Shown one piece after another: positions 54,311 to 64,000 of a stretch of DNA of 64,000 nt (position 1 is its first letter; each line of letters opens with the position of its first letter). The notes beneath the pieces are model-generated. The model did no database searches and was not told the DNA's origin. It saw only the letters and a program-made list of their open reading frames with translations. This stretch comes from Nipponacmea schrenckii (Eukaryota > Mollusca > Gastropoda > Lottiidae). The DNA is taken from NCBI GenBank assembly GCA_030562195.1, contig CM060199.1, positions 12,296,338 through 12,360,337 on the forward strand, read 5' to 3'. The position numbers and the translations under genes were made by a program.

Positions 54311-55414
54311 ACATTGAATCAGTTTTCTGGAATGTCTGTTTTTAAGTGATAAAGGAGAAAATAGAAAAGTCCCTCAGTTTCTTAAGCTAGAATCTATTAC
54401 ATTGACAGTTTTCCTTTTCTAATCAGTTGAGCAGATACAAAATAGATGTTTTAGTTTCAAATCCTGAGGAGTCAAAACAATTACTAGTATTATGACTAGT
54501 GCTTTTTTAAAGGACAAGAAATTTTTTAGAAACATAAGAGATGTTAGAAATGCACTTTAAGTAAAAAAAACTAGATGTTTATTCTTTTATTTTATTTTGT
54601 AATAAAATATATTTGTATACATAACATGAAGATTTGGCTTTAATATAACAGTGGTAATAATGCTAAAATTTGTTCAGAATTACACATAGAATATAGGAAT
54701 GTAAAATATAAAAATTTGGCTAAAAACTTTTGAGCTTTTTCATAATAATATTACTATTACACCATGATTCAGTATCAATTTTAGAGAATCCACTTGGATG
54801 ATAATGCTTATTTGGTTATTTCATACAAGCATCAGTAAGAACATAATAAAATAGTCAGAATTATTTTGATGCTTCTGTCAGACACTATTAACATAATTTA
54901 CAAATTTTCTGACAGTACGGTAGTTCTTATATAACAAAAAGTCATACAACATCTGACATGATCCACAAAAACTAAAAATTGAGAATACTTTTGATGTATA
55001 ATCTAATTTGCAATCAAATTGTTGTAAAACCATGTTGTAAATTTAACATAATAAAACATTTCACGGCTGAAATTTGTATTTGAGATCGTGCATTGATAAT
55101 ATTGGAGAATTAAAATAAAGAATTGAGCAATCTATTCTACATGTATTTCTAAATATAAAATAGAGATTGTATAAATACCCATATGATTATATAATAAACA
55201 AGTAATTAACTTTATTTGATAACATTATTTATTATTTAACAGTATTTATCCATGTCTTGGTATAAACATAAACAGTATAATTTGATTTATGGTAGATACC
55301 TCAAACAAGACGGCTCTTGTTCATGTCTTGTAATTTTTGTTGGTTATTACTGGACTATACTTGACTATACTTAAAAATTAACCATGATTTGTATCTTAAT
55401 AGAAAGAAGATAAA
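54311..55414. other. Intergenic, SAV1 and CCDC42 converge here
   Basis: AT-rich, no gene seen. At about 54575-54605 AATAAA signals occur on both strands, so it could also serve as an end region for long 3' UTRs. Confidence 0.5.
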
Positions 55415-55903
55415 AGGGGCCCAGGCTTGATTTTTAGGGGGGGTTTTGGGCCTTTGTTACATTTAAACAGTCCTCAGAAATACTCAAGCTCTAAGAAAAT
55501 TGCAAAATACCTTGAAATATACCTCAAACAAAAAATTTCACTTTTCATTTTTTTTCGGTGCTGTACACGGCTGGTCTCCAGTCAGTCTGAAAATTGTGTG
55601 TCCTGTTGACAAAATCTGCAATTGAAAATGCGTTGTGGTCTATTTATATAGATGACCGCTATTGCACAACGGGAAGGATAACTCTTTGATTATCAAGACG
55701 AACCGTTTTCCAATATGGCGCTACGTTCGTAATTTCTTAGGACGTTATGATTTTTCAAACACGGATAATTATGGAAACAAGTGGATTTGAAGGCTCAAAT
55801 TTCAAAGGTAAACTCTGTAGACTATTTCTGATTAGCTAAGCAAAAGATTTCATTGTTTGAGGCTGTCGGTTGATTGTCCGAAACAAATCAAGCCTGGGCC
55901 CCT
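55415..55903. mobile_element. MITE, 489 bp, same family as 7848-8308 (copy 2)
   Basis: Shares the AGGGGCCCAGGCTTGATTT terminal inverted repeats and most of the interior with copy 1. It differs by small insertions (for example AAGCTCTAAGAAAATTGC near 55488) and many point changes. Its flanks (ATAAA and GGAAA) do not show an intact TTAA duplication, so it is older or rearranged. It lies between SAV1 and CCDC42. Confidence 0.88.
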
Positions 55904-56598
55904 GGAAAAAGACAAAGAATTTTTGATACTTATATAAAAGCACTAACAAAAGTAACATTACAAAACAAAACAACATTAAAGAGAAATAAGATAAATGATA
56001 AAAAGAAATAAATGAGGTTTGAAGATAAAATAATTTCAATCAATTTTTGTTGAACACAGAAATGCTTATATGAGAGTGTGACCATGTTTTTTCACATAGC
56101 TACATCATGGGACAACAACCTGACCAGCAAATACACGGTATACACTCCAGTTTTATATTGTCTCTACTGTCATGGACTCAACATAGTGTTTTATCATCAG
56201 ATAACTTTGTCAACTAAAAACCTTTTTTCAAGATGATTACATGATTAGTCAATCAACAAAATGATTTTGAACTTGATTTTTGTCATTAAGTAATAAGATT
56301 ACAGTATTTTTTGGATTTGGATTAAATATTAGAACTGAACTTCTGATTGGCTACTCATTAAAAGTGACTTAAAATTTATATCATAGACTGATTATACTGC
56401 AGTCTCCTAACACTGAATTTCATCACAGATTTTTCTCATGAGTTGTTGAGACCACAGAGATCTCATGCATGAATTATGAGGTGTGAAAAATAACCAGACA
56501 TATAATTTCTCTATGCTCTAAACCTTTTTAAACTTAATGCCTCAAATCCCTGATGTAGAATTATTCTGTATATTACTTTTTTACTTTGAGACATTGAG
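55904..56598 (-). other. CCDC42-family gene 3' flank
   Basis: Expected 3' UTR of the minus-strand gene. I saw no canonical AATAAA on that strand here, so the end of the transcript is not placed. Confidence 0.5.
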
Positions 56599-59500
56599 TT
56601 ATGGCCCTTTTATCCTGACTGTTTTAGTTTGTTTTTCTCGAACAACTGGATGTGAATCAGATGATTCCGTACTACCCGTATAAGACTGGACAAGGTCAGC
56701 TACCTGTGATCTTTCTACTAAATAAGACTGAAACAAAACAAGAAAACAATTTCTTCACAGTTCAGTTTCACACTGTAGAACTTTTTCAGTAAATTCTATT
56801 ACAATGAACAAAAAAAGCTTGACTTCAACACATGATAAAATTTTTGATTTTATAATAAACCTTAGAAGTAATATTCCAAGTATATTAAGTTTACCTCAAT
56901 TCGTTTTAATTTCTCATCAATATCAACTTTATCAGCTGGTAGGTCTAAGATTTTCCTACATTTCTCGTAAATATTATCTATTGACATATATATCACACCA
57001 AGATTGGTTCTCTGAAAATATAATATGATAAACTTAACTATTGTTCTGTACCTTACAATAATGAAATGAAACAGATTTTATATTCTACTGTTCTCTACCT
57101 TCTTATCAAATTAAACTCTACATTCCATTAATATTTTGTTTTTGAGAAAATTCATTCAATGGTCACCTTCTTTTTTAAAGCTCCTTTTGATAAAAGAAAT
57201 TCTTGCTCCTTCCGTTGATTTAAAGTGGTTTTATTTTCTTCAGATGTTTTAAGATGAGCAAGCTCGCTGTTAAATGAAACTTTTCGTTTATTGTGATCCT
57301 GTCTGATATTTTCTAACTTAGTCTTCTTCAGTTCATACTGAAATACAAAATTGTCAACAAATAAATAAAACTCAATTACATTCACTTCAACAGCTGTGGG
57401 TTGAATGTTACACTGTTCATAATGTTTTGTGTTACTTGGATTTGGCTTTGATTTACGTGATGTTTTCAGATTTGCCCCTGAGATACAATGCCTAAATAGT
57501 GGCCAAAGTGATCCTTTAATATGTGTGTAAATAGATTGTGATGTCATATACTATAAATTTCACGTAAAAAACCTTAAGCATATTATATCACATGTTGATG
57601 GCTGCTTTAAAGACCACCAGATTATATAGTGTGGCTGACAGGTGTGCCAATTAAATTAAAGCTGTTGAGAATAGTTTATACAAAACATACCTCGTCCTCC
57701 ATGTGGCCTAAATTATCAACAATATCTTTATTAGCTTCGTATAATGTTCGATGTCTCATCATTAACCCTTTTACTTTATCTTCTGATGATGTGATGTAGT
57801 CTGAAATAAGGAAAACAACATTAACCACCCTTTTTTATGTCATTCCATAATTGGGTAGTGCCAAATACATATTTTAGCTATGTTGATATTCTGAAATAGA
57901 TGTATGTTTTGTTTATCAACCAAATAAACAGTATTAGTACGTAGGGGCTCCCCGCATCTGAATAGGATATGGCACCATTTTAACAAACCCAATTGCCAAC
58001 AAATAAATATTGGCATTGTGACCTCTCAGAAGCCAAGCTAATAAGTGGCATCAGCAGTGCCATCCACTATATCTTAACCTCAATATTTGTCATAATGGAG
58101 TTCAAGGTTAAGGGGGTTGACAACCCTAAACCTATGTACAAAAAATAGACGAATTCATCCACTTCTTTTCCACCTAGCTGAAATATTTAAATATCAATGG
58201 AAAGAGGGGATTTTCAGCTATCCAAAAATATAGAATTTATTTCTTTATGACATCTCAACTTTGAGAAATAGGGTATGAAAGATGAACGAAAAAAACGTCA
58301 ATTATTCCCTTAAAATTAACATATCTACTAAGCTATTATTATAGAAGTTTGAAATTTTGCATAACACAAGTCTACATGAATCTCTACAAACTTACGTTGG
58401 CTTTTTGGAAAATTTTGTTTTGTTTTGAAGATTTTGATAGAAATCAAAATTTTGCGTGTGCATTTACGAAAAATTTAATTTTTAAAAAACTATTCATTTT
58501 ATACATCGTAAGCTTCAGCTGAAACCAAAGTTTGTAAAAATCAGATAAATTGTAAGCAAGATATGCTTTTGGAAAAATGGCATTTTTTTGCAACATTTTG
58601 CAAACATATGTAAACCTTATGTTATTAACGATCATGTTGTTAAAAGATTGTCTTTCATGCTGTAGAAATGCTTTAGCACCTTTTAGGCATCGATATGCAC
58701 CGATAACCACATAATTGGAGTGCTAAAACAATGGATTAGCACATGTCAAAACACCCCTACCCACCAATCAAAAAATTTCTCTGTTTACATGTGACGTAAA
58801 GATTTATGGGAAATCATGTGACTTCTGGATTCCCCCAATACAAATTTGATTGACAAACGCAATGTCATTGGACAACGTAGAAAAGGTTTATTTAGCTGAT
58901 GACGTAGTACTCAAAAATGTCAAATGACAACGTAATTTGTACATCTACATAGAAGAATACCCCATTGTGTTCTATAAATAGATTATCTTTACGGACCCAT
59001 ATATGAAAAACTACTGAAGCGATTGAGCTAAAATTTTTACTAGATGAGTTTTTTTTAATGCCAAGTAGAATGGATATCAACCTAATACGTTTCTTGATTG
59101 AAATACACCTCGAACGATAAGGTTGTCAACCCCCTTAAAGTTTTAAACATGGCTAAAGAAGGACTTACCTTCAGGCATGGCTTCCACCACTGCTAATAAA
59201 TAATTTTCATATTTCTTATATTGAGTTAGTAATTTCTGTAAGTATCTGTGTCTACAATAACAAAAATGAGAACCTTTGAGCTAAAGATTCAATTACTATA
59301 TATCAGGTTCAGGAAATTAAATAAGCACTTAGCAAAACAAAATTGGATTTGGATTTAAAATAAAATGAATATAAATGTTTATACAAACTTTAAAGCAAAT
59401 ATTTAGATGGCTAAATTCCAGTAAATTTATACTGGCAATATTTGATAAAAAGTTTAATGAATTAAATTTGCATCACCCTAAATTTAGTCAAAATCTCGGA

Positions 59501-61270
59501 CATAAATAGCAAAGAACATACATACTACAAACTTGAACTTATGAAAAGTATCACTAAGTGAGACAAGAAAGAGCAAATTCTCATCTTAAAACATTGGAGG
59601 AAAGTTAAAATCAATCTTCTACCTTTGCTTAACCTTTTCTAATTGTTCCTGTAAGTCTTCTAATTCTGATTTCTTTCGGTCTCGTAACCTCACTTCCTGT
59701 TGATATTTCTGTATTGCCCTTCGTTGTTTTATTTCATTTTCTTCTATAAATTTTTCAAACTTTGCCACTCGGTCTTTCATCTGCAAAATTATTTTATTTG
59801 TATGAACATGTAAGATTTTCTCATACTAACCTTAGGAGTTGATAACTCAATTATAGAAACATTCTAGGGTTAGTTGATCTATACATAAAGATACCTATGA
59901 ATTTTTCAACCAGGTTTTCATGAACAAAGCAATTTGTCATAGAACCACAAGCCAAGACGAGGTGTTCACAAGTCATGAATTCAGAACAATCCATTTGATA
60001 CATTCTGTTATCAGAATAAGATAATTTTTAAGATTCTACATAGCTCATATTGTAATTGGAATTGACCTGAAATGCCTTGACCTAAAGACTGGATAGTAAG
60101 AGGATTAAGAACAAGGGGATTATTCCAGCCATAATCTTATTATGACTGGCTTATTGACTTATAACCCTGTATTTAAAAGGGATATGATTGTGTAACAACC
60201 TTATCAAATTGAAACTTGAGGAATCAAGGAGAAATTATGATAATATTTGATCTTGATTCTTGATTTTACCAGAATATGCGAAGATGAGGTCAATGGGAAA
60301 ATATAACAACATTTAATCAATATCTTACCCGTTGCTGTTTTTTCTGAACTTCAATCCTACGATTCTCACATGCTTCCATACGTTCTTTGAATTCTCGTCT
60401 TTTGGCTTCAAGTTCAGCATCTACCTTATCTATCTCCACCTCCTGTTTCAACAAAAGAGTTCGCTGATGCGTGTTGGAACTAGATTCCAGGAGCCGATGT
60501 CCCTTTTCCTTAACAACTGGAATTTGTACAATATCATCTTCATCTTCTCTAAAATAAAAGACAAAATTTGTCTTGAAAAATAACAAGTAACTTTACTGAT
60601 CTTAGCTGTTATTGAAAAAGCATAGGTATAACTTACTAACATAATCATGTAATATACACAACATTGATATATTATGTTTGTTACATGTAGTTATTGTTAA
60701 CGTGATATTAAGGGGTATTTAAAAGATTAAGAGAGTTCTTCTTTGCTTGTTTTGCTTAATATTAGAATTATTTCCATTTTAATCAATGAAAAACTGTCTG
60801 TCGACTTAATTATAGAAAATCTTGACCATAATGTGACTATGGCAAATATTTTATTATATATCATCAAAGCTTTCTTAATTTCAGTGAAATTGCAAGATCC
60901 ACAAAATTTTGAAGAAACTTGAAGAAAACCTTAATATTAACATAATTTTATACAATGTCATCTTTTGTATCAGATTTTCTGCAAAATGTAATTATTGTAT
61001 ATGATACCATGGTATTTACTGGGCATTTGTTATCTATCAATTTAAACAAAGTTGCACAATATAATACCATGTATTTAACTCATATATAACGGAGATCGTC
61101 GGATTCATAAGTATTAAACACAGTCATTATAACAAATTAAAACAACTTGTTACATTGCATAAATAATTAAAAACTATGTTTATAAGTTGTTACCTGGCAT
61201 GTAATTGAGTCACGAAAACATTTCTTTTCGGTGGATCCAGATCAAGTTTATAATTCTTAGTCGCTGTCAT
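56599..61270 (-). CDS. CCDC42: CCDC42/CFAP73-family coiled-coil axonemal protein
   Basis: Eight coding exons, complete, 354 aa: 61270-61194, 60548-60329, 59780-59623, 59251-59169, 57800-57691, 57337-57167, 57011-56895 and 56727-56599 (TAA). All borders are GT-AG and all phases fit. Almost the whole protein after residue 45 is predicted coiled coil. The segment around residues 50-165 has the family pattern of the DUF4200 domain: RREFKERMEACENRR, then KFEKFIEENEIKQRRAIQK. The later part, TNLGVIYMSIDNIYEK, resembles the LLLGxxxMAxLNLxQ block of human CCDC42. Family members work in cilia and flagella: CFAP73 (Chlamydomonas MIA2) in inner-arm dynein regulation, CCDC42 in sperm flagellum assembly. 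I cannot separate CCDC42 from CFAP73 by eye. Human members are about 310 aa; the extra length is at both ends. It shares its neighbourhood with the ciliary RSPH gene. Confidence 0.82.
58112..59134. mobile_element. MITE, 1023 bp, 14-bp perfect TIRs, TTAA target-site duplication
   Basis: Starts GGGGGTTGACAACC and ends GGTTGTCAACCCCC, exact inverted repeats, bordered by TTAA on both sides (58108-58111 and 59135-59138). The interior has only short frames (88 and 62 codons) with no transposase signature, so it is a non-autonomous piggyBac-type element. It differs in sequence from the 461-bp family. It sits in the CCDC42-family intron and ends only about 30 bp from the donor of the 59169-59251 exon. 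Confidence 0.85.
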
Positions 61271-61281
61271 ATTGGATTCAT
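61267..61281 (-). promoter_or_regulatory. Five-codon uORF overlapping the CCDC42-family start
   Basis: Minus-strand ATG-AAT-CCA-ATA-TGA. Its stop shares ATGA with the main start codon (61270-61268). A transcript including it would require reinitiation or leaky scanning to translate the main frame. Confidence 0.45.
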
Positions 61282-61339
61282 TCAGTTCTAAAATTCTGTT
61301 AAATTATTGAGAAATACGCCATGATTATTATTGCCCACA

Positions 61340-61440
61340 AAGAATCCCGTTATTGGCCGCCATGTCAAAACAAATCTCATGAGCTTTCTTCACCTCCTTG
61401 GAGATTGGTCACGTGATTAGAGTAGGTCATGTGACTGGTC
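61340..61440. promoter_or_regulatory. CCDC42-family promoter motifs
   Basis: An inverted CCAAT box joined to a YY1-like core (ATTGGCCGCCAT, 61352-61363), then GTCACGTGA (CACGTG at 61410-61415) and GTCATGTGAC (CATGTG at 61428-61433). The last two are E-boxes of MITF/USF type 18 bp apart. No X-box was found here by eye. Confidence 0.4.
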
Positions 61441-63118
61441 CAGGTGGGCCGTTAGGAAGTACCGTTATACCTTAATTCATAATTACATGTATTGATTATA
61501 TTTGGGTACATACATAATATGGAATTTTAAAATCGTTTGGAAACATGAAGGTAGATTTCATCACCATTCACTGATCGTTGTTTTATAGTTAATAAATCTC
61601 ATTTATAATTTGAAACATGCATATCACATCTATAAATTTTCTAAATAAAGTAATATTTTGCGAGAGCTCGGTTCTCTACACGAACCTATAGGAAAATAGA
61701 TGAATTAAATGTATTAAACCTGTGATAAACCTGTTGTCATAAAGTAACAGAATTCCTTAAAATATCTGGAAAACACAAACAACCAAGTCGTTTTTGAAAA
61801 ACGCTCCATCAAATTATTAAGAGTTTTTCCATAATCATGCATCTGTATGGATAATTACTTAGTTTTTGATATTTATTTTTTATTTTTAAAGTTATTTATG
61901 GCGACATGTATATGTACTGATGAATAGAGCTTCTATTGGCCAAGTTTAAAATTTAAACTATTTATGATCAAACAGTATCTCTCTTATTGAATATCAACAT
62001 TTTACATACGATTTATTGCAAGGGAGGGACTTACCAGAAATTTTATTTGACCACTGAGGGTTCTTGTGAAATTCTTGTAAATCCGATTTCAGTCCTCTCA
62101 GTATTAAACTGTTACATCAGTAATTGTCGTTGATAAATATGTTATAAGTCTTCTGAGTACTGTAATTCGTAGCAATGGACGGGGTACATAATATCCCCTT
62201 AATGTAACAGAATTGAGCCTCTGTCAATCTCCTGACTGTATATCCCTCCTCCTCGTGCACTATCTCACTTTCTTCCACCAAGTTGTTCTTTTCACGGTAA
62301 TACCTTGCCTGTTTATACTTCACTCACTCCCATTTATTCACAGAGTTCTGTTCTCCTTTCAGTCTGCAACCTTTTTAAGCTTTACTACTATATCTCTACA
62401 CTCTGTAGCCCGACTTAATTCCGACCAATGAAACCCAATACTTCAAATTTAGTTTGCGACGAATAACTGGTTCTACGATTCAATGTTATTGAAAATTAAG
62501 CTTGATGTCTCCATAAACCTTGAGAAACTATAGGCCATTTAGTCTAGAAATAGCCAATCCTAGTCTATATAATATATATATATATATATAATATATTTTA
62601 TCTAAGACGTTATTAGCGCCAACAACGTGCACAATGAAACAATTTGAATAACTTATCAATTTATTTTTTCAAAGGTTGTGCTGATATCTCTATTTCTGAG
62701 CTTGATTGGCCCCACTTTCAGTCTCTCGTCATTCCCCGCCTGTCTACAGTGTTATCATTATGCTGAAAAATCACTTCAAGATCTTCTCAATGTGATTTTA
62801 AGTAAGCCTCTTCAATTATATCAAATGTTATATTATATGCCACAATCACGTAGTTTTTTTCGGTATGGGAGGGGATCCATTACAGAAATTGTTTGTCCTT
62901 TTTATTTTGCAAGCTTTATTCGATCTCAAAAGTATTTCACGTACTTGGTAAATAGTTGCTGCTTTTTTACAGCCTCCTCCAGTTATACGAGTAGAGGGAA
63001 TTAGTTCGCCCAGATATCATAGATAGTTTGTACACAGCAACATCTGATGTTGCGTTTGTCACCACACCATCTTATTCTACTTATGTAATAATGTATATTT
63101 CTGTATTTCCATGGTGAG
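61441..63118. other. Intergenic region right of the CCDC42-family gene
   Basis: AT-rich, with a (TA)n run at about 62568-62590. A minus-strand frame at 62117-62323 and a plus-strand frame at 62678-63004 resemble no known family and lack clear splice or start context. Confidence 0.4.
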
Positions 63119-63504
63119 ATATTGGTGTGGTTGGCGATTGTAAACAGCTATGTCAGTATTTACCAAAACCCACCCAGCAGACAGGCTGTCAGTTATATTG
63201 TAGTAAATCTGGTATAGCATCTTTCGTCTCAACCGTCACAAAGTGAGTACCCCATTCACCTAGTCCACTTATGGGTCCATGAAATCACAAAACACACCTC
63301 AAAGAAATTTCGCTGTTTTGGGACGGAATAGCTAACCCCACACCCCCTAGTTAGGTGCTTTAATAAGCCATGTATACCTTAATTGTCTGCTGTTAACTTT
63401 TTTTAGTAGTGACAGTGATTCTATATATTTTTGTGAGTTAATAAATCAATGTGGGTTTAAAGTTCATGGTGATGCCGAAATAAAGCTGGCCCAATATAAC
63501 ATAG
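63119..63504 (+). CDS. Two candidate exons of an unrecognised cysteine-rich protein
   Basis: Candidate exon A (about 63119-63242) encodes GDCKQLCQYLPKPTQQTGCQ, then LYCSKSGIASFVSTVT, and ends at a GTGAGT donor in phase 2. Candidate exon B (63407-63504) follows a pyrimidine-rich TTTTTTTAG, enters in the matching phase, encodes SDSDSIYFCELINQCGFKVH and then GDAEIKLAQYNI, and ends at GTGAGT. Matching phases, good splice sites and regular cysteines suggest part of a secreted or extracellular protein. If the acceptor at about 63516 is used, the frame stops at TGA 63573-63575, a possible C-terminus. I do not recognise the family; the start of exon A is a guess. Confidence 0.3.
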
Positions 63505-63737
63505 GTGAGTCATTTTTGGCTCTTTTTATAGCACCTATCACTTTAGTACAAACAGACACTTGGGAGCTGGGTTGAGGTGTATTCTAATGGTAATGTTGAT
63601 ATCTGGAGGGGTGCTTCATTTACACCTGCATCCGGGTTTCACCTACATGCTGACCGCAGTAAAACAACATTGTACCATTGTTCAGTCTTGTGGTCATTTT
63701 TGGAAAGTCTTGGAGAACGATCTATTATATGATATTA

Positions 63738-63850
63738 AGAATTTATTCAGATCCACCCAGATTTCGTGTAGTTTTTGAAACAGTCAATGGTACTGGAGCT
63801 GGGGTAATCCAGCTTGAAATGGTGCAGGATGGTGGTAATGATCCTAAAGG
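63738..63850 (+). pseudogene. Possible MAM-like fragment
   Basis: The frame reading DPPRFRVVFETVNGTGAG and then VIQLEMVQDGG resembles the end of a MAM domain (FxVVFEgvxGxg). Upstream, a different frame (SNGNVDIWRGASFTPASGFH, about 63590-63650) is also open but is shifted relative to it. The shift and the weak donor (GTTGAT) suggest a broken copy or chance similarity. Confidence 0.2.
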
Positions 63851-64000
63851 TTGATTCCCACCACACATTTATATCACTCTTAACTCTGAAATAATACCGT
63901 GGGCTTACACTTATAAAAATAAGTTATAACATGTATATCCATATCCCTTTTAGAAAGTCCGATTTAAAATCTTTGGAATTATAGACGAACAAACAGAATT

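Noticed and set aside
62117..62323. Minus-strand frame with a charged stretch (ARYYREKNNLVEESEIVHEE)
   Set aside because: Looks somewhat coding but has no known homologue by eye, no good splice partners and lies in intergenic sequence.

Overview
The window comes from an AT-rich animal nuclear genome with intron-rich genes, GT-AG introns and no bacterial-style operons. Protein similarity, the ciliary gene set and a repeat built like the 'pearl' elements of bivalves point to a lophotrochozoan, most likely a mollusc. The species cannot be named from the sequence.

Layout, left to right. (1) 1-43803, minus strand: most of a TRIM9 orthologue, an E3 ubiquitin ligase. Coding exon 1 (RING and two B-boxes) is at 42793-43803. 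After a 28.6-kb intron come exons for the coiled coil, COS box and FN3 domain at 14052-14147, 12005-12238, 6490-6646, a 12-nt microexon at 4189-4200, 3316-3458 and 2029-2167. The SPRY exons lie beyond the left edge. The introns hold a Helitron-like (pearl/HINE-type) repeat, a 71-bp array, a 48-bp minisatellite and a TTAA-flanked MITE. (2) 45308-49348, minus strand: a complete 10-exon radial spoke head gene (RSPH4A/6A family, 537 aa). (3) 50583-53837, plus strand: a complete 7-exon Salvador gene (SAV1, 545 aa), the Hippo-pathway WW/SARAH scaffold, divergent from RSPH across 1.2 kb. (4) 56599-61270, minus strand: a complete 8-exon coiled-coil gene of the CCDC42/CFAP73 family (354 aa), with a 1-kb TTAA-flanked MITE in one intron. 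(5) 61.3-64 kb: intergenic sequence, then weak plus-strand exon candidates of an unrecognised cysteine-rich protein.

Functionally there are two ciliary/axonemal genes (RSPH and CCDC42/CFAP73), one Hippo scaffold and one neuronal-type ubiquitin ligase. SAV1 and TRIM9 are also neighbours on human 14q22, so their linkage here may be ancestral. The RSPH promoter carries an RFX X-box-like motif overlapping FOX sites, as expected for a gene of motile cilia. I found no convincing novel multi-gene system. The most interesting items are the TRIM9 microexon, the splice-site-like content of the intronic minisatellite, the TTAA MITE carrying a promoter/first-exon-like module, and the conserved linkage.
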